64,000 bases of DNA. It comes from Methanobrevibacter sp. GTDB lineage: Archaea > Methanobacteriota > Methanobacteria > Methanobacteriales > Methanobacteriaceae. Under the pieces are notes generated by a model that saw only the letters and a list, made by a program, of their open reading frames with translations, was not told where the DNA came from and did not search any database. Shown in pieces: positions 10,605 through 19,267 of the stretch. How positions within the stretch are numbered: position 1 is the stretch's first letter; each line of letters opens with the position of its first letter. The DNA lies in assembly GCA_017434525.1 (NCBI GenBank), contig JAFRFD010000012.1, forward strand, positions 1 through 64,000. Reading direction: 5' to 3'. The position numbers and the translations under genes are program-made.

Positions 10605-11063
10605 ATGATTTCAAAAAGTGATGTAGTATTACTTTTAACTGAGTTACAAGACTCGGGAGAGGATGTATCAAAGGACATATTAACTTTATATAAGTCAGAT
10701 ACCATTCCACTAGACATTCTAAAAAGAATTAATGATTCTAAACCGTTATCAGTAGTAAGATTTTATGAGAAGATAAGAAAATCTTATAATAACAAACATT
10801 CAAAAATGTATATCAATATCATGAGGTCAGATGAAAATGCTACTCAAGACGCTAAGACTATTTTAACAACACTATCAGGATTATTAAATCAAATATTACA
10901 GTTTGAATGTGATGATAAACCGATGTTCTTAAAACATGTTAGGGCTGATGAAATAACAAAAGCATTAGAGATTTACTTCAAAACATTTAATATTGAACCT
11001 GCTTTCAAATTATTAAAGCTGATAAAGGCAGATGTAAAAGTCTTACAAATGATAAAAGAATAG
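10605..11063 (+). CDS. Small head-region protein of unknown function
   Basis: 152 residues, helical and Lys/Asp/Leu-rich, with a good ribosome binding site (AGGGAGGC) before the ATG. It lies between the portal and the protease-scaffold gene, in the slot where T4-like phages carry small prohead core proteins (gp67/gp68). I see no sequence motif to support that identity. Confidence 0.6.
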   Translation: MISKSDVVLLLTELQDSGEDVSKDILTLYKSDTIPLDILKRINDSKPLSVVRFYEKIRKSYNNKHSKMYINIMRSDENATQDAKTILTTLSGLLNQILQFECDDKPMFLKHVRADEITKALEIYFKTFNIEPAFKLLKLIKADVKVLQMIKE

Positions 11064-11081
11064 AAAAAATATTTTTATGGA

Positions 11082-11099
11082 TGCTAAATTAAATATAAT
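11082..11099 (+). promoter_or_regulatory. Late-type promoter motif before protease-scaffold gene
   Basis: TGCTAAATTAAATATAAT matches the copies at 2691 and 15588 almost exactly and lies about 50 bases before the protease ATG. Confidence 0.6.
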
Positions 11100-11146
11100 A
11101 AAAGGGAAAAGTGGAAGGATATCTTTACGTCGTAGGGAGGCAAACA

Positions 11147-12826
11147 ATGATTAACAAACTGAATGAGGCTACCGTACTAAAGTTCAAAAATCTATCTCCA
11201 GAAGAGAAGGAGAAGAGGGGAATTTTAGGTAGACTGTATGGTAAGGTAGCAGATTTTACAAATGGTACTAGAAACGGTAGAAAATACAGTGAGTCCTTAT
11301 GAGAAAATCTTTTGAACTCAGATTTGATTAAAGAAAGATTTGCTAACGGTGGAATCTTTGGTCAGTTGTGTCACCCAGACTATGAAGAAGTAGATATGGA
11401 AAAGGTTGCCTGCGTTATGCCTGAACCTCCTGTAAAAGATAAGGATGGTCAGTTGGTTGCCTACGTCGATATTCTTGATACACCTTGTGGAAGAATTGCT
11501 TATCAATTGGCTAAGTATGGTTATAAACTTGGTATTTCATCTCGTGGTACTGGTGACTTGATTACCGGCCCTAACGGAGAAGAAGAAGTTGACCCAGATA
11601 CTTATCAATTAAATGCTTTCGACTTAGTAGAAATTCCTGCTGTCGAAAGTGCAAGACTTTCATTCGTAGAATCCCTTGATAAGAAGAGATATAACAAAAC
11701 TTTACGTCAAGCTTTAACTGAATCTTTAAATAAAGAAACAGATGAAAACAAAAAGATTGCTGAGGAAGCCCTTGACGGTTTAGGAATTAAACTTGATGAA
11801 AGTGCTGTCCAAGAGCTACAGCAGTATTTCGATGAATGGAAAGAAATTAACTCTGACATTGATTTAGAATCATTAATTGATGATTACTATAATGAGACTG
11901 GTGTTTTATTATCACAAATTATGTACTCACCAGAAGAATTTGATAATTTTATTAACTGGGCTGAAACCGAAAGAGACACACACGTTAAATCTTTAGGTGA
12001 TGAACCAGTTGAAATAGAAGAAAATAAAGAATCTAGCGTGCCTAGTTCTGATAAAGAGGAAGAAGAAGTTGTCGATGACAAGTCTGATGTGGAATTAGTT
12101 GCTGAATTCCAGGAAGCCTTATTAAAAATTAAAAAGTTGGAAGAAGATAATTTATCGCTTCAGGAACAACTATCAGTTGGTAGTGCCAAGGAAGTTAGGT
12201 TGAATGAAGAGCTACAGAGATACAAATCAGCTGTAGCAGAAATGAGTGATACAGTTAAGAAGCTGAAACCTCTTAAAGAGGAAGTTCAAAACTTAAAAGA
12301 ATCTCTCGATGAAAAAGATAGGTTGCTGTCAACCAGAAATGCTAGAATCACCTCATTGGTTGAAGCTAGGAAAAAGGCTCAGTCTGATATGGATTCAATT
12401 ACTGAATCAAAAGAAGAACTTGAAAAGAAGAATTCTACTTTGACAGAAGAGCTTAACAACCGTACAAAGGAATTAGCTACTGTATCTAAGCAACTAGATA
12501 GTACTAAGGAATTAGTAGAAAAATACAGACGAAGTTATAAGTCTTTAAAAGAAAACTATGTTGAGCTTAAGGCTACCAGCTATGGCCTTAAGAAAGAAGA
12601 AGTATTAAAGAAGTTGGGTGAATCATACAAAATCAGAGACATCGAACCGATTTGCGAAGAATTAAGTCAGTATAAGACTAATATGAGAAAGTTACCTTTC
12701 AGGTTAACCGAAGATACTAAGGTATCTGTTAAACCTTCTAAGAACGAATATATTAGAGGGGACGTTATCGATTTAGGTGATGATACCGTCACAAGTTCTT
12801 TATTACAATTAGCTGATATTAAATAG
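11147..12826 (+). CDS. Prohead maturation protease fused to scaffold
   Basis: The N-terminal 190 residues look like a T4 gp21/S78-type capsid protease (GRLYGKVADF, then GQLCHPDY with a candidate catalytic His, then LGISSRGTG with a candidate Ser, and EIPAVESARLSF). The rest, from about residue 240, is long charged coiled coil (repeated Glu/Lys/Leu heptads), as in scaffolding proteins. I chose the ATG at 11147 because AGGGAGG precedes it at 11134-11140; an upstream GTG would lack this. One TGA (11300-11302) reads as Trp, giving 559 residues. It lies just before the major capsid gene, the usual position. Confidence 0.75.
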
Positions 12827-12843
12827 ACGAAAGAGGTTATACA

Positions 12844-14286
12844 ATGGCAAACTTATTAGAAAGTTATAAGGGAAGATTAGCCATTTCTGAAAAATATTAC
12901 GCTCAGCAGAATGCTGGTTCAAGAATGTCTAATCAGAAGAAACTCCTTACAGCTGCTTGCTTGGACAATACCGCTAAGTTCATCAACGAAGCTTTCGCTA
13001 ACAGCGTAGGCACTCAGAGAGCTGACTTAGGTAAGTTCAAACAGTTCTGTATGGACATTACTACATTAACAATGCCTAACTTAATTGTTAATGACATCTT
13101 CATGGTTAAGCCAATGACATCATTCAGTGGCTACTTAACCTACATGGAATTCGCTCTTGGTACAGAAAAAGGCGGAGTTGGTGGACAGGCTGACGCTGAC
13201 CCATTCAAGAATGCCATCGCTTCATACCGTGGTGAAGACCACACTGGCGCTTACACAGACCCATGGAACGCTCGTAATATTACTAACTCTCCTATCTATG
13301 GCTTAGGCCAGATGACAGAAGACCGTTCACGCTACACTGGTGCTGCAGTTGTTGAATCAGTTGTTGCTGGAACTGTTGTTCCTTCATGGACACCTGTTAT
13401 TGGTGATGTTGAATTCTCATCAGACAATGGTGCTACTTGGGCAAAGTTAGAACCAGATTCAGATGGTACTTTAACTGCTGATGCTGATGGTAAGATTCGT
13501 TATCACTATGACAATGAATACATCCCACAGGAAAAGCTTCCAACATTAGTTGGCCACATGGCTGGTATCAACTTAACTGCTAGAGCTCGTAGAATCGCTG
13601 TTTACTATTCACAGTTCGCTGCATTCCAGAGCAAGCAGGATTACGGCATGGACTTCGAAGCTACAATCGCTCAGCAAGCTCAGGCTGAATTACAGTACGA
13701 AATTGATGGTGAGGCTGTCTTATTAGTTAAGGCTGCTGCAGCTGAAGAAGAAGCTGCTGGACGTTTAGTTCCTCAGACATGGATGGACACTGAATTAGAT
13801 ACTATCTCTTACTCAATGAAGGCTGAAGGCTTTGCTAGAGTTCTAGAACAGGCTAAGGCTGACGTTTATAAGAGAACTGGTCGTTGGATGCCTAACTGGA
13901 TGTTAGTTGGACCAGAAGTTATGCCTATCTTATCATTTGTTAAGGGCTTCCAGCCTTCATCAAATGCTGCTGTAAACGGACCATACGTTGCTGGTACTGT
14001 TGCTGGCTTAAAGGTTATCGTTTCTCCTATGCTTGGTAAGGAATGCTTACTTGGTATCTTAGGTGCTGATGGCAAGACCGCTACTGGTGTCTACGCTCCT
14101 TACATGCCAATCGTTCCTACTCAGTTATTAGGATTCGCAGATGGCACAATGGCTCAGGGCTTCTCAACTCTGTACGATATGAAGATTATCAACAAGTTCT
14201 TAATTGGTAAGATTAATATCACTACAGTTGCTAACGATTCATTCCCAGTCCCAGTTATCGACATGGGTGAATCAAGCGAGATTTAG
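12844..14286 (+). CDS. Major capsid protein
   Basis: 480 residues immediately after the protease-scaffold gene and followed by a strong terminator, as expected for the most abundant head protein. The sequence is Ala/Gly-rich and evenly folded, with a T4 gp23-like layout: an N-terminal helical region likely removed by the protease, then a long beta-rich core. There are no TGA codons. Codon choice is the most uniform in the window (many GCT, GGT, AAG, TTC), which fits high expression. The exact cleavage site cannot be set by eye. Confidence 0.85.
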   Translation: MANLLESYKGRLAISEKYYAQQNAGSRMSNQKKLLTAACLDNTAKFINEAFANSVGTQRADLGKFKQFCMDITTLTMPNLIVNDIFMVKPMTSFSGYLTYMEFALGTEKGGVGGQADADPFKNAIASYRGEDHTGAYTDPWNARNITNSPIYGLGQMTEDRSRYTGAAVVESVVAGTVVPSWTPVIGDVEFSSDNGATWAKLEPDSDGTLTADADGKIRYHYDNEYIPQEKLPTLVGHMAGINLTARARRIAVYYSQFAAFQSKQDYGMDFEATIAQQAQAELQYEIDGEAVLLVKAAAAEEEAAGRLVPQTWMDTELDTISYSMKAEGFARVLEQAKADVYKRTGRWMPNWMLVGPEVMPILSFVKGFQPSSNAAVNGPYVAGTVAGLKVIVSPMLGKECLLGILGADGKTATGVYAPYMPIVPTQLLGFADGTMAQGFSTLYDMKIINKFLIGKINITTVANDSFPVPVIDMGESSEI

Positions 14287-14312
14287 TCTTAGGACTGAGT
14301 TAAGTGAAAACT

Positions 14313-14338
14313 AAAAGAGGAGTTAATCTCCTCTTTTT
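14313..14338 (+). terminator. Intrinsic terminator after major capsid gene
   Basis: AAAAGAGGAG, loop TTAAT, CTCCTCTTTT: a perfect 10-bp stem leading into a T-run. It separates the head operon from the gene at 14397. Confidence 0.9.
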
Positions 14339-14355
14339 CTTTTAGTTTATTTTTC

Positions 14356-14375
14356 TTGCTAAATATAATATAATA
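14356..14375 (+). promoter_or_regulatory. Late-type promoter motif, short variant
   Basis: TTGCTAAATATAATATAAT follows the capsid terminator and precedes the gene at 14397. It differs from the other late motifs by a 2-base deletion in the middle. Confidence 0.55.
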
Positions 14376-14396
14376 TATGTGTAAAGGAATATAACT

Positions 14397-15062
14397 ATGG
14401 ATTATAACTTTTTCGAATTATTATCTAAGGCTTACGGTGTAGTCGAATCTCAGGGTTATTCAAAGGGTGAGACCGCTGAGTATATTAAGAGAGAGTATGA
14501 CAACTTACCAGATAATGTTGATAATAAATACATAAATGATTTTCTAAATTGGTTAGAAGATAGAATTCAGGCTTCGGATTACTTTAAGGCTTTAGGAGTT
14601 TTAAGGATTAGTAAGGTAGTACCTGAAAATAAAATTAATCTCCTGTTATCTGCTTTGAATATTTATTTCAAGAATCAGAAAGAGCAAAGAGAAAGAGACC
14701 TGAACCCATCAACTTTCCAAGGTGAAGTTGGTGATTACATTACTTTTGAAGTAGCTGAGATGAAGGCTATTTCATACAACCATTATGGTTCATATTATGG
14801 TGGAACTGATACAACTTACTGGAGAATTGTTGGAACAGATAAAAATATTTATATGTGGTCAACGGCTACTGAGTTTGAAGTAGGCGATACAATTGGAGGT
14901 AAAGTAAAAGCTCACAAAGATTTTCGTGGTGAGAAACAGACCATCATCACTAGAGGTAAAGTTATTTCTACTTTAAATAAAGAGCCAAAGGAATTACCTT
15001 CTGATGATTATGTAGATTTCCAAAATAGTGTTCTGTTACGTGATATTTATAGTAATGAATAG
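14397..15062 (+). CDS. Conserved-type protein with possible OB-fold C-terminus, unknown function
   Basis: 221 residues. The N-terminal half is helical. The C-terminal half (from about residue 105: GDYITFEV, then a Tyr/Gly-rich loop, TYWRIVGTDKNIYMWS, GDTIGGKVKAHKDFRGEKQTIITR) has the alternating strands and loops of a small OB-like barrel. Such barrels are often used for nucleic-acid binding. It has its own late-type motif and ends in a TAG that is part of the next promoter. No specific family is recognised. Confidence 0.55.
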   Translation: MDYNFFELLSKAYGVVESQGYSKGETAEYIKREYDNLPDNVDNKYINDFLNWLEDRIQASDYFKALGVLRISKVVPENKINLLLSALNIYFKNQKEQRERDLNPSTFQGEVGDYITFEVAEMKAISYNHYGSYYGGTDTTYWRIVGTDKNIYMWSTATEFEVGDTIGGKVKAHKDFRGEKQTIITRGKVISTLNKEPKELPSDDYVDFQNSVLLRDIYSNE

Positions 15063-15092
15063 TTTACATTCGTCTATTAAATCTCCTATAAT
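15063..15092 (+). promoter_or_regulatory. Early-type promoter for the 15120 gene and downstream RNA
   Basis: TTTACA (15063-15068), 18 bases, TATAAT (15087-15092), then ATATTGTAAATA, an initial-transcript string shared with the promoters at 39872, 42727 and 61637. The upstream gene's TAG stop (15060-15062) forms TAGTTTACA. It lies between late-type units. Confidence 0.75.
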
Positions 15093-15119
15093 AATATTGT
15101 AAATAAAGGGGATTAAGAA

Positions 15120-15479
15120 ATGAGGATTACTAGAAATACTGGAAATAACACAACTGTCTACCATGTAAACGAAAATCATGGTAACTATCACATCCGTGAA
15201 AGAGATTATCATAACGTATCAGTTGGACCGTCTTTCGCTTATTTCGTAATAGCGGGAATGATTTTATTTTCATTATTAATAGTATTTATAGTTTACCCAA
15301 AAGGTAATTCACTTGAATACTACAAAGAAATGATTGAAATTGGTTCATACGCAGTAATCTACATAGTGTTTGGAATAGGAAATATTCTTACAGGTGGAAC
15401 CTTATTCAGACACATCCTCTTAAACTTATTCTTAGTTGGTCCTGTTCTGGGAACTGTACTGACTAGATTATTATTCTAA
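15120..15479 (+). CDS. Small membrane protein with three predicted TM helices
   Basis: 119 residues. A polar N-terminus of about 35 residues is followed by hydrophobic segments at roughly 38-60 (FAYFVIAGMILFSLLIVFIV), 78-96 and 99-118. There is no signal-peptide cleavage motif. It is driven by an early-type promoter, unlike the late genes on both sides. It shares its transcript with the anti-SD hairpin that follows directly after its stop. Function is unknown; an effect on the host membrane or on superinfection is a guess from context only. Confidence 0.65.
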   Translation: MRITRNTGNNTTVYHVNENHGNYHIRERDYHNVSVGPSFAYFVIAGMILFSLLIVFIVYPKGNSLEYYKEMIEIGSYAVIYIVFGIGNILTGGTLFRHILLNLFLVGPVLGTVLTRLLF

Positions 15480-15571
15480 CAACAAATTATTGTTTATACA
15501 AATCACCTCCTTTCTAGGGCCAGCGTCGTCTTTATTCACCTCCTTTCACGGCGTTGGCCATTTTTTGTTGT
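15479..15571 (+). ncRNA. Putative anti-Shine-Dalgarno RNA element with terminator
   Basis: ATCACCTCCTTTCTA (15502-15516) is the same as the 3' end of Bacillota 16S rRNA. A 12-bp stem follows: GGCCAGCGTCGT (15518-15529) pairs with ACGGCGTTGGCC (15548-15559), with two G-U pairs. Its 18-base loop carries a second copy, TTCACCTCCTTTC (15535-15547). Six T residues (15561-15566) make it an intrinsic terminator on the + strand. An outer 8-bp pairing (ACAACAAA 15479-15486 with TTTGTTGT 15564-15571) could enclose the whole element. It would be the 3' end of the transcript begun at about 15099. Function as an RNA is inferred. Confidence 0.6.
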
Positions 15572-15587
15572 ATTTTATTTTGTATAT

Positions 15588-15608
15588 TTTGCTAAATTAA
15601 ATATAATA
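15588..15608 (+). promoter_or_regulatory. Late-type promoter motif before SWIM-domain gene
   Basis: TGCTAAATTAAATATAAT lies here, identical over its core to the copy at 2691. It directly follows the anti-SD terminator and restarts late transcription. Confidence 0.65.
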
Positions 15609-15618
15609 AGGTATCTCT

Positions 15619-16536
15619 ATGTCAGAATTATTGCTTGAAAAAACTAGAAGAGAATTAATCGACCAGTCTAAGAAGGCGGATGTCGTAAAGTCTTATGGTA
15701 CTACCAGGTATGAAAGAAAAAATAAACAACATATCTATAACAGTATTACCAATTTTAATAAGATTGATATGAATGCACTCTTCAAAGGTAATATGTTGTC
15801 TTTCAAAGTACCTGTCCACGGGGAAACAGATAACTATGAGGTTGAAGTTCTTTTTGAGGGCGCATGTGATAATATAAAACGAGAAATCAAGAGAAACAAA
15901 GATAAGTTCGAATATAAATGTGTTTACCGAGCATTGATTGATGCCATTAATAGACAAGATATTTATATCGCTTGTACTTGTAAGGATTGGCAGTATCGTT
16001 TTTCTTATTGAGCCACAAAGGATAGATACAATGGTGGTAGACCGGAGGTCAGAGTAGCTGATATTACAAACCCAGGGAATACTAAAGGTGCAGGCTGCAA
16101 ACATACAATAGCTGTCCTTTATAATCTTGACTGGGCAATGAAATTGGCTACTAGTATTACTAATTATGTTGAATATATGCAGGCCAATTATGAAGACAAA
16201 TTCGCTAGATTGATTTTCCCTGCACTGTATGATATGTCGTACGACAAAGCTGTTCAGATGAATCTATTTGGAATGGATGATGAACTGGCCAACACAATGG
16301 ACAATGAAGAGGATGTAGAAGATATCGATAAGGCCATTGAAAAGAGTTTATATAAACCTGAAAAGAAAGAAGAACCTGAGAAGACTTTACCGAACATAAG
16401 TAAAGGTTCTTTAGAAAACTTCTATAAATGGTCTAATCATACAAGAGAAGAAACGGCCAGGAGATTTGGTCTTACTGATTCTGAGCTGGCAGAACTTCTC
16501 AATAAATATGATATAAAAAAATATGATGTCGATTAA
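15619..16536 (+). CDS. SWIM zinc-finger-like protein
   Basis: CTCKDWQYRF (about residues 118-127) followed by GCKHTIAVLYNL (about residues 157-168) gives the CxC...CxH pattern of SWIM zinc fingers, which bind DNA or proteins. One TGA (16009-16011), lying between the two halves of the finger, reads as Trp and is required to join them. The total is 305 residues. The C-terminal third is acidic, then ends in a short helical segment. It lies in the head/neck block, where such proteins are seen in large myoviruses; the precise role is not known. Confidence 0.65.
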
Positions 16537-16548
16537 TGGAGGTTAGAG

Positions 16549-17274
16549 ATGGAATTAAAAGATTATGTCGAACAAATCAAGTTCCAATTAACCGGTGGAA
16601 TATTAGAGAGTGAGCTCAAAGATAAAGATATAGAGAAGATTATCAGTTTTGCTTTAAAAGAGTTAAACAGATATTATGATTCAACTTCTCTTGTAACAGC
16701 TGAAGGTGCTAGCTGTATTGATTTAACTAAACTCCAGAAAGAAAATAACATTAAGATTAGTTCCGTTTCTAACGTGTATAGAACTAATCCCGTTGGTTCT
16801 ACTTCAACAACTACAGGTGGAACTTCTGACCCAATGTTTGTTGCACAATGGAATTTCGCTAATAACTATTATGGCTACAATACAAACAACTGAGCTTTAA
16901 ACTATGCAGCTTACAACACTATGCAGCAGATAGGTAGTACCTTCTCAACTGACCTTGATTATCACGAGGACCAGTCAGGTGGTAAACTATATATCAACTT
17001 TACAGAAGCTGCTCCACCAAAAATTACAATTGAATACGTTCCTAAGTTAGAAGATGTAAATGAGATTAAAGGTGAATATTGGACTGATATTTTATTAAGA
17101 CTATCACTTGCACACACTAAAATAACTTTAGGAAGAATCAGAACTAGGTATACATTAAACGATGCAATCTGGGCTCAGGACGGTGAAACTCTTCTAACAG
17201 AGGGTAAAGAAGAGCTGAACGCCTTAAGAGAAAGACTAGAAGCTCAGGCTAATTTCACTTATCCTGTTGACTAG
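16549..17274 (+). CDS. Probable neck/head-completion protein
   Basis: 241 residues with one TGA (16891-16893) read as Trp. The start has a GGAGG site 7 bases upstream. The N-terminal helical part (DYVEQIKFQLTGG), the Asn/Tyr-rich middle and the C-terminal helix bundle resemble virion connector proteins. The family cannot be named with certainty. Its position between capsid and sheath genes is the main evidence. Confidence 0.5.
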
Positions 17275-17307
17275 TGTGAAATATTGTATAGTTTAATTGT
17301 GATATAT

Positions 17308-17328
17308 TTTGCTAAATTATATATAATA
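17308..17328 (+). promoter_or_regulatory. Late-type promoter motif before acidic protein gene
   Basis: TTTGCTAAATTATATATAAT lies here and leads straight into GGAGG (17330-17334) of the next gene. The leader must be very short if the first TAAATT is the -10. Confidence 0.55.
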
Positions 17329-17341
17329 TGGAGGTTAATTA

Positions 17342-18754
17342 ATGGATAATATTAATTATTTAGAGGAAGCGTTCAAAAGACTCAGCTTACTTGAAGATGA
17401 TTTTGATATATCTGTTGACGCCGATAAGGTAGATGAGCTGAAATCATTTATCGATGATGATGTCGATGAAATCCCAGAAGAAGAAATCGTTGATGTAAAC
17501 GCTGATGATGAATCAGAATTAGCCGATAACTATATTGGTAAGGTAATTCTAGAATGCGAATGCTGCCATTCAAGAATCTATAAGGATGAGGCTGATGTTA
17601 TCATCGATGAAGAATCAGGCTTGGCCAATGTAGATGAAGCTTGCCCTGTATGTAACAATGAACTTGGTTATACAGTAATTGGTAAGATTGAACCTTTCGA
17701 TGCTAACAGAGAAATCGAACCTGAAGAAACAGAAGAAGAAGTTGAAGAACTTCCTGCCGATGATGTAGAAGTTAGTGATGAAGAAGTTGAAGAGGAAGAA
17801 GTTGAAGAATCTTTAGTTAACAGAATCGCTAGAAAACATCTAAGAGAACAGAAAGATGATGTATGTCCTAACTGTGGAAAAAATCCATGTGAGTGTGAGG
17901 ATGTAGATGAATCATGTGGTAAGAAGTTAAAAGAAGAATTCGAAGACCCAGATGATTTGGGGTTAGACCCTGAAACGGCTGTCGAAGACGATATTAAATT
18001 AGAAACCCCTCAAGAAAACCCAGTTAAGGGTGATGAATTAAATGAAGGTATTGAGAATCTTTCATTAGAAACAGATGACCAACACATTGAACTACATTCA
18101 ACAGAAGATGGTGGCGTCAGTTTAACAACCGAACCAGTAGAAAATGCTAATGAAGATTGGCAGGAGCCCGGTGGAGAATTATTAGATGAACCTGAAGATG
18201 CTGAAGCTGGCGAAGAAGAAATCGTACCGTTAGACACAGAAGAAGAAGCTGCAATCGAAGCTAATGAGCCTGAAGTTGAAGCTGGTGAAGAAGAAATATT
18301 TGAAGAAGAACCTCTTGAAGGTGAAGAACCATTAGAAGGTGAAGAGGAAGAAGAAGTTGATATTGAAGACTTCGACGAAGAATCATTCGACGAGATGGGC
18401 GAATCTTATATGCGCAAGGTTTATGGAAATGTTAAAAACTACAAGACCACAAACATTAATGAAGGTAAAGATTCCGTTATCGTAGAAGGTTTAATCACTT
18501 TTGAATCAGGTGCTCAGAAAAAGACTAGATTCGTCTTTGAAGGTGCTTCAATTTCTAAGCGTGGCAAATTAGTTCTTGAGGGTTATAACAAGACTTTCAC
18601 TAATTCTAATAAGGCCTTCATGGTCCGTGGAACTTTAGAGGGAAAGAAATATATTCCTGAAAGCTTAATTTATAACTACAAGGTAAAACAGCTTAATGAA
18701 TCAACTGGTTCTAACGACACAATTAGAGTTTACGGAAGAATCAAGAAGAAATAG
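17342..18754 (+). CDS. Very acidic protein with zinc-ribbon motifs
   Basis: 470 residues. A first four-Cys site is formed by CECC (about residues 71-74) and CPVC (about 101-104). A second Cys cluster is CPNCGKNPCEC (about residues 178-188). Residues about 135-160 and 200-355 are dominated by Glu and Asp and are probably disordered. The last 115 residues form a more ordered beta-rich region (SVIVEGLITFESGAQ). It has its own late promoter. It could be a head decoration, internal or scaffold-like protein; I do not recognise a family. Confidence 0.55.
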   Translation: MDNINYLEEAFKRLSLLEDDFDISVDADKVDELKSFIDDDVDEIPEEEIVDVNADDESELADNYIGKVILECECCHSRIYKDEADVIIDEESGLANVDEACPVCNNELGYTVIGKIEPFDANREIEPEETEEEVEELPADDVEVSDEEVEEEEVEESLVNRIARKHLREQKDDVCPNCGKNPCECEDVDESCGKKLKEEFEDPDDLGLDPETAVEDDIKLETPQENPVKGDELNEGIENLSLETDDQHIELHSTEDGGVSLTTEPVENANEDWQEPGGELLDEPEDAEAGEEEIVPLDTEEEAAIEANEPEVEAGEEEIFEEEPLEGEEPLEGEEEEEVDIEDFDEESFDEMGESYMRKVYGNVKNYKTTNINEGKDSVIVEGLITFESGAQKKTRFVFEGASISKRGKLVLEGYNKTFTNSNKAFMVRGTLEGKKYIPESLIYNYKVKQLNESTGSNDTIRVYGRIKKK

Positions 18755-18769
18755 TTTAGGAGATTAAAT

Positions 18770-19264
18770 ATGGCTTATAAGGGTGATTATGGTGTTTTAT
18801 TAAACCAAAACACAAAGCTCCATCGTCGCTATTTCAACGAAATGGTCAGACTTATAGGCGTTCAGGTTTTATATAAAGCTCCTAAAGAAAATAAACATTA
18901 CAACTTGCAATCTGAGCTTATTTCGAATTATGAAGACCCAATTAAAGTTGGCTGTATCTTTGAAGAAAAGTTAACACAAAGAACCGCCAAGAAACTTGGG
19001 TGGATAGCTGAACTACAAGAATCAGCTGCTTTGATACATGTACCATACGATTTACCAGGGTTACAAATTGGTGCTTTATTCACTATACCTAGTGCGTATG
19101 ATAATACTAAAGGAAGGACTTTCCGTGTAGTAAGAATGTCAGCCATTATGGTTTTCCCGGCTAGTATCACTTGTGAGATTGTCCCTGAATATGAAACTAC
19201 TATTCAGCCAGCAGAACTTCAATTATTTAATAGCTCTGACTTTAATTTATTGAATGAGGGTTAG
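18770..19264 (+). CDS. Neck/head-tail joining protein, putative
   Basis: 164 residues, compact, with no TGA codons. The layout is a helical N-terminus followed by beta strands (LPGLQIGALFTIPS, FRVVRMSAIMVFPASITCEIVPE). It lies in the run of small genes between head and sheath, where T4-like phages encode gp13/gp14-type neck proteins. No diagnostic motif is seen. Confidence 0.5.
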   Translation: MAYKGDYGVLLNQNTKLHRRYFNEMVRLIGVQVLYKAPKENKHYNLQSELISNYEDPIKVGCIFEEKLTQRTAKKLGWIAELQESAALIHVPYDLPGLQIGALFTIPSAYDNTKGRTFRVVRMSAIMVFPASITCEIVPEYETTIQPAELQLFNSSDFNLLNEG

Positions 19265-19267
19265 TTT

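Noticed and set aside
14287-14396. Looked for tRNA genes, in particular a tRNA-Trp(UCA), in this and all other gaps
   Set aside because: No cloverleaf-like sequence or CCA-type end was recognised by eye. Most gaps are too short. A tRNA may lie elsewhere in the genome.
15500-15565. Two - strand Shine-Dalgarno-like AAAGGAGGTGA sites with tiny open frames
   Set aside because: The frames are about 10 to 25 codons with no homologous look, and the T-run terminator is on the + strand. The + strand anti-SD reading is preferred but not proven.
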